Assembly: GCF_030936135.1 (NCBI RefSeq)
Contig: NC_082613.1
Location: forward strand, 992,001-1,056,000
Direction: 5' to 3'
DNA length: 64,000 nt
Origin: Gavia stellata
Taxonomy: Eukaryota > Chordata > Aves > Gaviiformes > Gaviidae
The notes beneath the pieces were generated by a model. That model was not told the DNA's origin and did not search any database. It worked only from the letters and a program-made list of their open reading frames with translations. How positions within the stretch are numbered: position 1 is the stretch's first letter; the number at the start of each line of letters is the position of its first letter. Below, piece after piece: positions 34,501 to 46,500 of this stretch. The position numbers and the translations under genes are program-made.

Positions 34501-37500
34501 TGCCCTCCTCCAGGCCTCTCATCAGAACAGGCCTAATCAGATTTGGGTGGCTTGAGAGCTGGGACTGTGCACTGAGAAGGGGGCATCTGCCTTAGGTGGT
34601 GGTCAGAGCAGATGGTGGTCTTCGCAAAGAATGCACTGGGAATAGGAGCAGCAGTGCGGACGGATGTCTGGCACAGAGACTGTTCAGATTTCTTTTTCCC
34701 AGATGAACGTCCCAAAGATGCCGGACATTTAGCACATACAATTAAAAAACCCTACGCAGATGAACGCGTGAGGCTTAGCAGCGTAGGACATTGTTGTCTG
34801 ACAGCCCTATTCACGTACGGGCTGGATGCCGCATCCTTTAGGTCAGGGAGTTGGAAAAAACCGCGTTTAGGCTGCACCGAGGAGGAGGAGGAGGAGGGTA
34901 TCTTTGTGTGCTGCTGCGGCACAGACAATGGATACAGCCCAAAGTGCCCAGATCGGCCCTTCCTTCACGTGGCTAACGCGCGCTGGGGTGTAAAACGCCT
35001 CGTTATCTGCGGACCGGATCGAACCCCGGTACTGGATGCGCAGAGCTCTCCCTTCTCCCCAGATCTGCTAAGAACTGTGGGAGAATTTGTTCGTGACAAG
35101 GTGCTAAGGTGCAGTTCATTAAAATCTCGTGTCCCTCTTGTCCTTAGCATTTAGCATCATTTAGACAGTCTCTCTCATACAAATGTAGAGTGAGATGGAG
35201 ACGCGGCGCAGGGAAACGGGCAGCGCTTTGGTGACGCGGATGGCTTCGGCCGTAGCAGCGGTGTGTGCAGGGGAGGGTTCGCCTCGGACTTCGATTCGGG
35301 CGTTAGCTGCGGGAGCGGTTACACACTCTCTAAATCAATGCCGTGCGTGGTGGGAGCCTGTCACAACTCCGGAGCGGTGGCCAGCCTCGCAGGACAGATT
35401 CATCCTGGCAGCCCGTGGTGCAGGCGGGAGCGCTGCGGGATGAGGCAGGGGCAGCCTGGCGTCAGGCCGGCCCTTCGGGGACTGTGCGGAGGCTCGGGGA
35501 TTGGGTACGCTCTGCAGCGCTGCCCACGTGTGATTTTGCTTGCCTGCTCTCTCCCTGTCCCCGGCAGAGCTGACACGAGGTTCTGAGGTTCCCGTCGGCA
35601 TTACGGAAAGGCTGAGGAGGTTTGTGCGGGTGGGTTGCTGTGGTTGTACAAGTACGGTTCACCTGTGCTGGCTCCGCCGGCGCCAGATGTTCGAAATTAT
35701 TTCACCGTCGTGCCTGGCGAAACTCACCCGAGGAAAGGTGCTATAGCGGGGGGAGCGCTATAGAGAGAATTGATGAGGCCAAAAAGCAGAACGGGTGGAG
35801 GCCTTTCACCGACAGCAGGGAAAGCATCGCACGGGACACCGTGTATCTCACAATACAGCCTAGCCCTAAATACATTTTCGCTCCGGAGACAGGGAGCGTT
35901 GTGATGTGAAAGCCGCAGTGGCCGGCCTTGGGACAGCCCAGCACAGCGGCAGAACGCTTGAGCTGAGAAGCCGGGCATGCCGGAAAGATGCTGCTCCAGC
36001 AGCTAATAGAGGCTACATTTTTCCCCGGTACAAGTACCCTTCAATGCCCATATTCAGTGCCCCAAAAAGCTGCACGTCTAAAACCTCTAAGAACATTAGT
36101 CAACAGAAGGTTTTCACTATGTGAATAACCACTTAGACTTTCTGTGGACTTCAAGTGATACAAAAAAATAAATCAAGACCATTCAGAAGAGCCTTAGACG
36201 AGGCAAATGGGCCTGAGGGTATTATCTGAGAAACTGTCTATTACTTCGATAGCACCAGCCTTTCTTAGAGCGTGCAGGGCCTTCACCTGCTGTGAAGCAG
36301 CCTACCCCTGAGCACGCGGGGCAGCGCTGGCTCCTCCGAGGAGCTGAACCCATGGCGGGTTTACATTGAAATGTGCGCCTAGGAGACCGGCACGATGCTG
36401 GCCCGGGTGCGTGGTCCCATCCAACCCGGTCTGGAGAGAATCTCCTGCATCAGCGTCCCTTCCACGTTCAGCTCCGAGTTTGCGCAACATCAGGAGCAGT
36501 TTTTACTTCTGGAGCCGCTCGTGGTGAGAGTCACAGCAGTGATACCCAGTCCTCTGGGCCTCAGAGCTGGCTTAAGCTGACCAGGCAGCAGCAAAAGCCT
36601 CCAGTACCTTTGCAAGGTGAATTTAAAGAGCTGTGACGATCTGCAGTTATGCAGACTGGCAGAATGAAGTTCCTCGCCAAGCCGGGAGCAGGAGACCTGG
36701 CAGCAGAGCCCGTTTCCAGCTCCTGCCCACTCCCACCCCTCTGGGACAGCCTGCTGAAGCGCTTCTAGTGATAAGGGGGGAAACCAGCATCTAATTCAGT
36801 CCTTGCTTTTTTTCTGCCGCACCGTGGTTGTTAGTAGTGCGGTATGGAACACGTGACGCAGCTCCGGTGGGAGATACCACCATCCCCAGACAGCCTCAGC
36901 CTCGGGGACTGGCTGCGGTCACCGGTGCAGGGGAGACCTGGAGTTGCATCGGCAAAGGTCCCGCATCCCACTGCCTCTCCCGGTCCCAGTCCCCTGATAC
37001 GTGTCTGACTGAACAGGTTCTGAAAGAATCACCTGTCTACTATCTACGCTGTACGTCCTACGTGATTCCAGAAACATCGACGGCATCGCTGATCCGAGAG
37101 GGAGAGCGTTTTTCGGGTAACTTTCATCTGAAAGCTATCTCCCTCACCCCACAGTTGCTTCCAGATTTGTGGTTCTTGGTGGGTTTTGCTCTGAAGAAGG
37201 TAAAAAAGCAAACGAACAAAGCGCAGCTCTGTTGAATGAAGCCAAAATGGAAAGGAAAGAAATCCAGGTCTGATGAGGTGCCGTTGTTCCGACTCTTCAG
37301 GTGACGTCCCGCCTTTGCAAAGGAAGAGGGGTCCGAGCACTGCGGGCCCCGAGTAGCGCGGGGCTGAGAGGACTGTCTGGGAGGGCGGTGTGTGGGCTGT
37401 TCTCACCTCTCCTCGCGGGCCGTGACTCAGAGGGGCTCGCTCTGACCACGAGCAGGGAGGGGAATTCGGCCGCTGACTAAGGACGGCCGCAGAGCCCCGG

Positions 37501-40500
37501 AGAGGTGGCTGCACTCCTTTCAGTGAGAACTTTCTCAAGAATCTCTTTGTCCAAACCATTCTCAGCAATGATCTCCGGCTAAAATCATTTCTACAGTTTT
37601 GGTTTTGCTGTTACATTAGGCCTGATATGAGCAGTCTATGAACTTACGCTGTGGACAAAACAAATGGGGAAACCACAGAGGCGTGGAGGAGCATCGGCGG
37701 GGTGTCCGTTCCCCCAGCCCGCACGGATGCTCTGGCTTCCCAAACCTTGTCTGCATTGCTGTGACAGAGGAACGCGTGTTCATATCTCCTCCTTTAGTGC
37801 AAATCAGCAATTACCTTCCCCGATCTTGTATTAGCTGTGCCCACCTCTAAAGAATGGCATCGAGACGGGCCAAAGCCACCACTGAGTTTCGGTGTCTGGT
37901 TTAATTAGCTGATTGTAGCGAGGGCAGGTACCTGTTGGCCAAAATCGTAGTCTTTGTTGGAACGCTGCTGACCTCCACTTTTATGGCTGGTGCCAAAGAG
38001 TAGCAATTTATTTGAGGAGAAATAGCTGCAGACTGTGTGTGCGTGTATACGGGAGCAGACGGTAAGAGCAGAGGTTTGGTGTAGCCGTTTCTTTCCTGCG
38101 TGTCTGAGACGAGGGCAGTGGTCACTGGAAGTTAAGCGGAGGCTGGTTGTGTCTTGCCGGCGCGGGACAGGGCCTTTCACGGAACGGTGGTGGGGAAGCC
38201 GAGACGCTGTGTGAATGGTTTCTCTCTGTCCTTGCTCTGCTTCGGCTCGGCAGCCCAGGAGGATGCGTTTCCCTTCCGACACGCAGGCAGAGGCAATGCT
38301 AGCGGCTCGATGGACCTGTTCCTCACCAAGGGGGCAGGGGGTTGTGCTGGGGAAGATGGGGTAACTCAGTCTCTGTGGCTCAGAGTTGGGTTTTCCGGTT
38401 GCCAGGTATGGCAGCGGGTCTCTGCTATGGCAGTCTCCGGGCTGGAAGTGAATTCAGACTCATTGAGCCACCCCCTCAAAGGAGAATAAAGTTTGGGACT
38501 CCTGGCTTGGCTTGCATTTGAAGGAGTGATCTCAAAGCAAACCCTGAGTCATCCACTCATCCACGCTGCCGAGACATCCAAAACCTTCTGGGTTTCGGTG
38601 CTGCGAGTACCGTCCGCACTGGTGCCCAGTCACCGACAGGGTGTTCCAGTCTCACAGCACTGGGACAAGCAGCCAGCCCACGGGAGCTCGTCCCCTGGGG
38701 ACACATTCGGGTTTGTCAATGCCCATCATCAGTTTGGTCGGTCGTGCGGCTCCCGGAGCCCGGACCAGGCGTCTCCGCCGGGCTGGGAGGAGGCCTGCCT
38801 GCTCCCGCTCACCTGCCTCGGGCGTTGTGATCCAGCAGAAAGCCCTTGAGCTGGTGACAAAGGTCTGGATGTGGGCTGGAAAGTACAGTCCTGTCTCTTA
38901 GCAACTGGTTCCTACCTCTGAGCTCTCGGAGCCGTGTGTGGGACAGAGAGCATCAGTCACGCTCCTGCTGCAGCAGCAACGCGCTGAGGAGGGGATGGGG
39001 GATCAGGCCGGCTCCAGCCACCGCCAAGACGCTTAAAGAAGCTCAGGCATTTCTAACACAAGCAGTCATCTGTGAGTCCTAATCAAAGCTTCGGTTTAAT
39101 TGCTTTCCTCGTGCCCTTCTCTGCACGGCGAAGGGGGCGCGGATTGGCTGGCCGCGGCGGCTGCCTGCCAGCCACCTCGAGAGGCTGCTCCGCGCTGCCC
39201 CGGCTCTTTTGGTCACAGGGATGGGGACCAGGGAGGGAGGAGGAAGAGGGAGGACACGGCCCATGTATTTCTAGAAAAATTAGATGTCATAGGGTCCTTC
39301 CCTGAACTCCTCTGCACTGCACTTGGGAATCCCCCGTCCTCCTTACGGACATTTGCATTGCTATTTTCTCTCTCGGTGCTCAGTTCTGCTGTTTCACCCT
39401 CGTGTTTCCTCCTCCTAACCAAAAGCAACTCCTCTCTGGTGAGCGTTTCTCAGAGGCTCCCTTGCCAAGCACTGTTTCATAAACATTTTCGCGAATCCTC
39501 TGCTTTGTCCTCCTAATTAACCATCCAATTGGCCCCCAATGGAGCCTTCACCTCTCCTGTGAAGATCCTGCTTGCACAGATTATAACCTGTCAGCTGCCA
39601 ATTTATCCCTCATGCAGAGGGCAGGTTATATTAATTGTCTGGCTTCCCTGCCCCGTTTGGTTTGCCCTGCCTTTCTTCTGCTCCCAGTAGCATCCCTGTT
39701 TGGAGACACAGACTCACAGAAACCCGAGGGGACCCGCATGGGAGGCTGCTCCGTATGAGCCATGCGTCCAGCCTGCGGTGAGGTGGCAGTTAGACCAGAG
39801 CTGATGGGATGTTGCTGGCCTCTGGCAGACCTGGGAGAGGGGTCTCTGTGGGTGGATTGCCGTGACGGAGTGTTAAACAACATGCTTGACTTCTGCTCCC
39901 CCCACGTGTAGTCTCAGTCAAGAGCTCAAAAAAATCCACTGAGCCGTCCCAGGTTAATGGGGAATTCTTCCTGGGCGTTATTTGCAAGTCAGAGCTCGGA
40001 TTTTGGAAGAGTTGGAGTCCACCTTGTGTGGTTATGGTGGAAACATCCGGAATACAGAGGGGATTTACCTGAATGCAGGGAGAGACCTAACAGATTTCCA
40101 TCAACGTCTCTCCCCCACGCCCCCCCAAATTCCCTGCGTAGGACCCCCCACCCTTGCAGAGCCGCGTGTGCAGCCCAGAATAAATACGAGCGCCTGCTCT
40201 CACCGAGGGTAGCTGCCGTGTGTTTTGCTGGGTTCCCGTGTTGGGAAAGGGGATTATGGAGTCCAACATGACCATCGTGGTTCAGCACCGGCCGCATGTA
40301 AGGCGCAGTATTGTTGAACCCAGCGTGCACTCACGGGGAGCAGCGGCAAGCGATGTGGTGTTGCTCGGGCATAAAGCAGGAGATTGGCGTTTCCAGGCTC
40401 CGGCGCCAGGGACGGGCTGTGCTGAAGCCATCGCGGCACGGCTCAAGTCCTGCAGTGCCCTTACCTGGCGAGGAGGCTGGGTTTTGGGAGGGGAGGGCGT

Positions 40501-43500
40501 GCAGGCGTTTTACCCCCCGAGAACGGCTGCTGAGCTGTCAGTGTTTTCCTAGAGGCACATCTCGCTGTTCCCGTGGGAGTCTCCGACTATGGCCCACATA
40601 CTCTGAATTGCCAGGGAACAGGGAGCTGACGCCGGGATGCCATGCATCCAGGGCTCAGCCTCAGCCCGGCCTGACCTTGATTCGCTGTGGCATCATTTGT
40701 AACTTACTTTACATAATTTTGCTTGCCACTGATGAGCTGAACTGCTGCTGCTGCTCTGTGCCTCCTCCTACTTAGTTTCGTTTTGACATCACCGTGTCCT
40801 CGCTGTAGGTACGATGATGTCACCTGGCTGCCCTAACACTGCTGGGTCTATTCCCAGGAAGAGAGGGGTCACCTTGCTGTGACAGGTAACCTCATCACTT
40901 GTTACAATGCCTTGTCCCCCTCCAACTTGAAAGATTTTGCTTTGGTAGTGATCTTTATTAGATTAGTGCCTCGGCTCTGGGGAGATCGCTCGCAGTGATA
41001 AGTTACTTCAAGGAAGAGCCAGCTCTAAACATGTTCTGTGTTTGTGTTACAGCTATATATTTTCAATATTTTTTAGATTTCTAGATTTAGGTTTCTTTCA
41101 GGATGCTATGGAATATAAATGCTCTTCTAATTGTAAGTGCAGTTTGCCATTTTCCCCCCTTTTTCCCACGCCAGTAGCATGCCCCCCCATCACGTAAAAC
41201 AAGATCCAAATAACATTAAGAAACTGCTACCCATCTTTGCAGATTTATTAAAAAAAAAACCCCAAACTCACATTTTAACTCCGCCTCTTTCAAAATAGTA
41301 AGAAATACTGCAATATCATAACAATCCCCAAATAATAATGGCCATATACCTTCCCTGTTAGCAGACCACGGCGTGACGCTTCTCCCGCACAGGTCACGGC
41401 ATGCGGCAGAGCCGAGCAGTGCAATGGTCCCCAGCTGACGGGTGGGAAGACCGCGGCCCCGGGGGAGCGATTCCCCGGGCAGGTCAGTCGGGTGCTCTGC
41501 TCACGAGATCGCAGCAGCGTTTCTCGCCAAACCCCAGAGAAACGGGGCTCTGAGGGCAGCTTAGGCAGCTCCACGGCGCCCAGTATTGCGTTACCCTTGA
41601 AAGAGCCCGCTCGCCTGCCCTGCGACCCTGCCCGCAGGCAGGGCAGCGCCGGCTCCCCGCTCGTTCCTGGCAGGCGTGCACGGGGTCACGTTTATTGGGG
41701 AGCGCTGCGCTTACCTCTGCGTGCCAGATCCAGCTGCTCCTTCGGCTTCCCCCGCCGGCGCGCAGCCCGGTGCTGGCAGGGAGGCAGCTCTGCTCGCCTG
41801 CGTGGTGCAAAATGTCCTCTGCCTCCCGCGCAGAGCAGGCATCCGAGCAAGCCGCTGAGCAGGCATCCGAGCAAGCCTCTCTGCCTGCTGGGCTTCTCCT
41901 CCCGCCTCCGGGCAGGCCCGGGATGGAGGGCAGCCCCGATCCCCAGGGGAGCAGCCATCCACCAGACCTCGCGCCCACCCACCTCCCCTCGGCACCGGCC
42001 GGCAAGGCGCCCCGCAGCCCACCTGGGCCCTCTCCGCAGCTGGAGGCAGGGCTGCCATTTCCAGGCTCGCCCCTCCCAGGCCGCCGTGTTTTCATTCCCA
42101 GGCCGGGGAGCCGGCAGAGGAATAAGCCGAGGTCAGAGCAAAGGCCTGGACCCATCTCGACGGCTCAGCTGCGGCTGCTGAAAGAGCAGCTCGCTGGTAA
42201 GAGGCGCCTGTCCCCCACTGAAAGACACACACCTCAGCTTTGTTTGCCGTCTAAAAATAATGCACCCGGCTCCCCCTCACAAGGAAGTATTGGCTTTGCA
42301 AAAAAAAAAAAAGTATTGTGTACAGTTCTGGGTAGAGAAACAATGCAAATGCACCCAGCGCGGGCCGGCGGCCGGGGCCTCGGGCACGCTGGTCTGCCGG
42401 CTCCTGGCCTGAGTCAACGCCTAGCTTTGGGAAAATGACTTCTTCTTTGTGCTTTGGTTTCCCCTGGAGAAATGAACTCTCCTGGGCTGGAGTGACGCTC
42501 AGCTGATCAGCAGAGCTGGGGCTGTTTTTACGGCAGTAAGTAGGACGGTAGCTATAAGTGCAGGATGGGGCTTCGTGTTTGCTTGGTGGTTCGTGCAAAA
42601 TGACATATAAATGCTCGGCACAGAGAAACATCATCAACATTTCAGCAACCGCTTTTCCCCCATTTTCAACCAGAATTGATCAGAAAAATTTCCCAGCAAA
42701 ACATTTCCAGGAGAAGAAAGAGCAAAGTCTGCAAGTGAGAGCATTTCCCATATTCTTCTGATGGGTTCTTTTTATTATGAGCAATACAGCTGATATTGTT
42801 CTCAGCCGAGCATTTCCCCAGTGCCTATTTCTAAGGCATGCACCGTGCCCGTGGCATGAGGGACAAGAGGAAGAGGGAAGTTCGAGGAATCTAGCTCTTC
42901 TTTCTCCTCGCAGCATTAGCAGAGGGAGCCTGCTGTGGTTTAACATATCCCCCGCAAAAGCTGCTTTCATCCTACACCTAAATACCATGAGGAGTGAACT
43001 TCCTAAAGCCCTGGAGAAGTCTAAATATAGAAGCCAATCAAGGGCTGACTTCCCAGAGATGAGAAGTACCAAGAACAGTTTCTTGATCAAAAGTTGTAAG
43101 AGTCCATATTGAAATAAAACGTCTGTTTCGGTACCGAAGCCTGTGCAGAAGGAGTAATAGCAGAGGTGGGCTGTACTCCGCGCGCTCGCCGCTCCGTCTG
43201 CCGGCGGTACCCGCGGCGCCGGGCGCGGGAGGCAGCCGGGGAGGCAGTGGGCTGCCCAGGGAGATGGACGCGAGGTATCATCCCTGACGGGGACGTCTCT
43301 GACGGCACGGCAGGATTGCACCCCTTGCTGTACGTCGCAGTCTCTGTCCTCTGTAGGTGCCACCTGCTTTTTTCCTGTGCACGTCCCCTCCCCGTTACAG
43401 CTGATAATTTTTTTCTGAAGAACAGAAATTTCCTTAGAAGAAAACACAACTTGTAGGAAATTAGAAAGGCGCCTTAAAGAGAAAAGAGCAGGAGAGTGCT

Positions 43501-46500
43501 CAGATAAACACAAACCCAAGTTTGCTAATCTCAAAACAAGCATGTGACGGCACCTTTGCGCATGCAGCAGAGGGAACCACCGCGGGCTTACAGTAAGGGC
43601 GAGGGATGGCTGATTGCTGCAGGGATAGCGCTGCCAGCCGTGGGCTGGGGAACCCGCGGTCGCGCCGTGGGGCTGTTTGCTGCAGCGCGGGACTGGGGAA
43701 CCCCAATCCTGACCCCGCTGGGGGACGGCGGCTGTGCCCCGCTGCCGGCGGGCAGCAGGAACGCAGGCAGAGCGAACGAGGCTGCCTCTCTCCTGCGTGC
43801 GAGCGGGGTGACCTTGAGGGGCAGCTTGATACAGCTGGCCCCAGACCTCCCGTTCGGGTGTCCTGGGGACGAGGGTGACAGCGGCCTTTCCAGAGAGCAG
43901 CGGGAAATTAGAGTTTAACGTGCTGGGAGACGCTGTGCTGGGGGAGGTGGAGATGCTGTGGTTGGGAGATACGGAGACGAGTGCTTTCATGTGGGAAGTG
44001 CGAGAAGAGGCGAGGGCAGAGGGTCTGCTCCCCGGCTAGAGAACAGAGTGCAGCCATTATCAGGCAGGGCTCTGCTGGCAGGAAGCGGCTTTTGACTCAC
44101 AGGAAGCCGAATTCGGCTGGTATCAGCCCCTCGCGCAAAGGCCAGAGCAGCATTTTATCTGCCGTTGAACACAGCAGATGGGGAAGCAGTCGGCACTCCC
44201 TCCCATCCCGCTCCTGCTCCAGCACCCCCTGCCCGATGGCCCTCCTGCGTGCCCTCCTCTGAAAAGGGATGCTTCCCCGTGGAGCGGCGAGGCGGGGGCA
44301 GCTTCCCGGGCCCCAGGAGAGCTGCCAGCCCCGCTGGAGGGGGCAGCGGTTGCCCCTGCCAGCTGCTGCCGGGGCAGAGCCAGGACCCTTCGGGCTGTTG
44401 AGCCCAGCCCAGGCCCGTACCATGTCCACCAGCAGTGCCCCCCTCCAGTCGGTCTGCAGAGGAGCTGGGAGCGCTCAGACTTCGGAGAGCTGGCTCCCTG
44501 GCTTGCAGCTGAGATTAAATCCTCCCAAATCAGAGAGTCCGTGGTGAGGAAGGGCTTGCGGGGACGGGGAGCTCTTTGCACGGACCCTGCTGCTCATCCC
44601 TTGGCCTCTCTGCGGAGCTGCCCCGGGCTGGGAGTCTGGTTTCTGGGGGTCTGGTTTCGCGCGGGGCGGTGGCAGCTCGCAGGGGCTCGGGGTGGAGGTC
44701 ACGGCGGGGCAGCGCGGAGGGGATGGTGCGGCAGCTGCCGGCCTCAGACCTGCTGCCCCGCGGAAAACCCGGTTTGCTCGCCAGCGCTGCAGCTTAGCTG
44801 CCCGTCCCTCCGACGGTGACAGTTTTCCCACCCATGCCGGGCAGCTGAGGAAGGGCTGCAGGGGCCCGCGGAGCCCCGGCGGGTCGCTGGGAGCAGGAAG
44901 GAGCCGGCTGGGTGGGGGAGGCCGGCCACCGCCGCGTGTGGATGCCGCCCTCGGCCCGGGGCCGGGCCGGTCCACGTGGGAGACACGGCGGGGCGGCCGC
45001 GGGGCGGCTCGGGCGGTGCGGAGAGCAGCAGGGAGCCGGCGGGATGGCTGCGGCCTTGGGGCGGCCGGGGCCTGCCCTCTCCCCGGGGCCTGCCCAGGCC
45101 CAGGGCCTGTGGGGTGCCGACCCCGGGTGCCTGCAGCGCGGGAGGCTGCCCGCAGCCAGGGGCCGGGCGTGCCGGGGCCCTGCCCGCAGCCTGAGGCCCC
45201 GGCGTGGGGGCGGCCTGCCCGCGGCCCGGGCCTGCCCGCGCCCCGGGGCCCTGCCCGGGGCCGGGCGGGGCGCTGCGGGCGCGGGGCAACCCGGGCGGGC
45301 GTGAGGCGGAGCCGGCGAAGGGCCCGGCCCGGCCCGGCCCGGCCCGGGGGAGCGGATTACCGCCGGCAGCGCGCGGCCCCGCCGGTTGCCATGGTTACCC
45401 CGCTACCTGCCGGCGGGCCTCAGCCCGGGCCGGGCGGGGGGGGCGCCCCCCCCCTCCCTCCCCGCCGCAGATGTCACCGCCGCTGCCGCACGGGGCCGGG
45501 CGGGCGCTGCTGGGCGCCCCCCCGTCCCCGTCCCCTCACGCCGAGCCGGGCCGCCCCCACCCTGAGGGGGAGGGCGAGGGGCCCGGCCCCCGGCAGCGGC
45601 GGGGCTGCCCGCGGAGGGTGGAGGGCGGGAAGGGGCAGCCGGCGGCCGGGCGGGCGGTGCGAGCAGGCCCCGGGGGACGGGGCCGAGTGTGTGCCCTGGG
45701 CGGCGGGCGCGGCAGGCAGGAGGGAGCGCAGGGCGGGGGCGGCTGCCGAGAACAAAGGTGCCGGGGCAGGGGCTCGGCGGGGCAGCGCTGCCCGTCGTCG
45801 TGCCTCGCCCCGGGACACCTTCCCCGCCTGAAATGGCCGCCGCCTCCCCTTGCTCTTCCCGGCCCCGCTGATGACGGCCGGGGCGGCCGCGGCCCGGCGC
45901 AGCCGCCTCCCGGCCCCGCTCTGGGCTATAAATAGAGCCCGGGTGCCCGGGAGCGGGAGGCGGCCGCGATGCGCAGCGGGGCGGGGGAGCGGGGGGGGGA
46001 GCCGAGGGCCCGGGGGCGGCCGGGGGCGGCGGGCCGGAGCAGGGCGGGCCGGGGGGGGGCTTGCGGGGGGCTGATGCCCAGGGCAGGGGGCCGTGGGGCT
46101 GCGGGGGCCGGTGAGGAGCAGGCAAGCGGGGGAAGGTGGGGCTGGAGGAGAGGGGGAAAACAAAGGGCGCTGGGGAGGGGGGGACCTGGTGGGGGAGAGG
46201 GGGGAGAGAGCGGCAGCAAGGCTGGGGAGGGGGGGAGGCGGCGGGAGAAGGGGGGCGAGACCTGCGGGACGGGGTGCGCGGGGATGGAGAAGGAGCAGAG
46301 ACTGGGAGGGGGGAGAGACAAACTAGTGTGGGGCAAACGCAGGGAACGGCGGGGTGCCCGGGAGGTGGCAAAGGGACTTCCTCGCCTCGGCACCCGAAAT
46401 GCCGCCTGCTCCCGAGCGCTTGTCTCAAGGCTGAGCTTTGCTCCCGAAATCTTTTATGCGTTTTGGGGGCAGGTGGCTTCCAATAAAGCCCCAACACCAG

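Larger units (their letters stand above)
44850..46150. promoter_or_regulatory. Intronic CpG island, probable alternative promoter or independent transcript
   Basis: Dense CpG with a (GGCCC)n tract (45321-45350), a perfect X-box (45385), a CRE-like TGATGACGG near 45868 and a TATA box at 45927. Orientation by TATA is +, the same as NOL4L. Joining the first ATG after it (45969) to the best nearby donor (GTGAGG at 46111) would enter NOL4L exon 2 out of frame, so a simple coding alternative first exon is not supported. A non-coding first exon or a separate RNA is possible. Confidence 0.5.

Noticed and set aside
34612..35154. 180-codon + strand ORF in NOL4L intron 1
   Set aside because: Several ORFs of about this size exist in moderate-GC parts of the window, so the length is near chance. 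No domain or promoter was recognised.
45969..46110. Alternative NOL4L coding first exon from the intronic TATA promoter
   Set aside because: The ATG at 45969 spliced at the GTGAGG donor would enter exon 2 in the wrong phase, and the peptide is low complexity.
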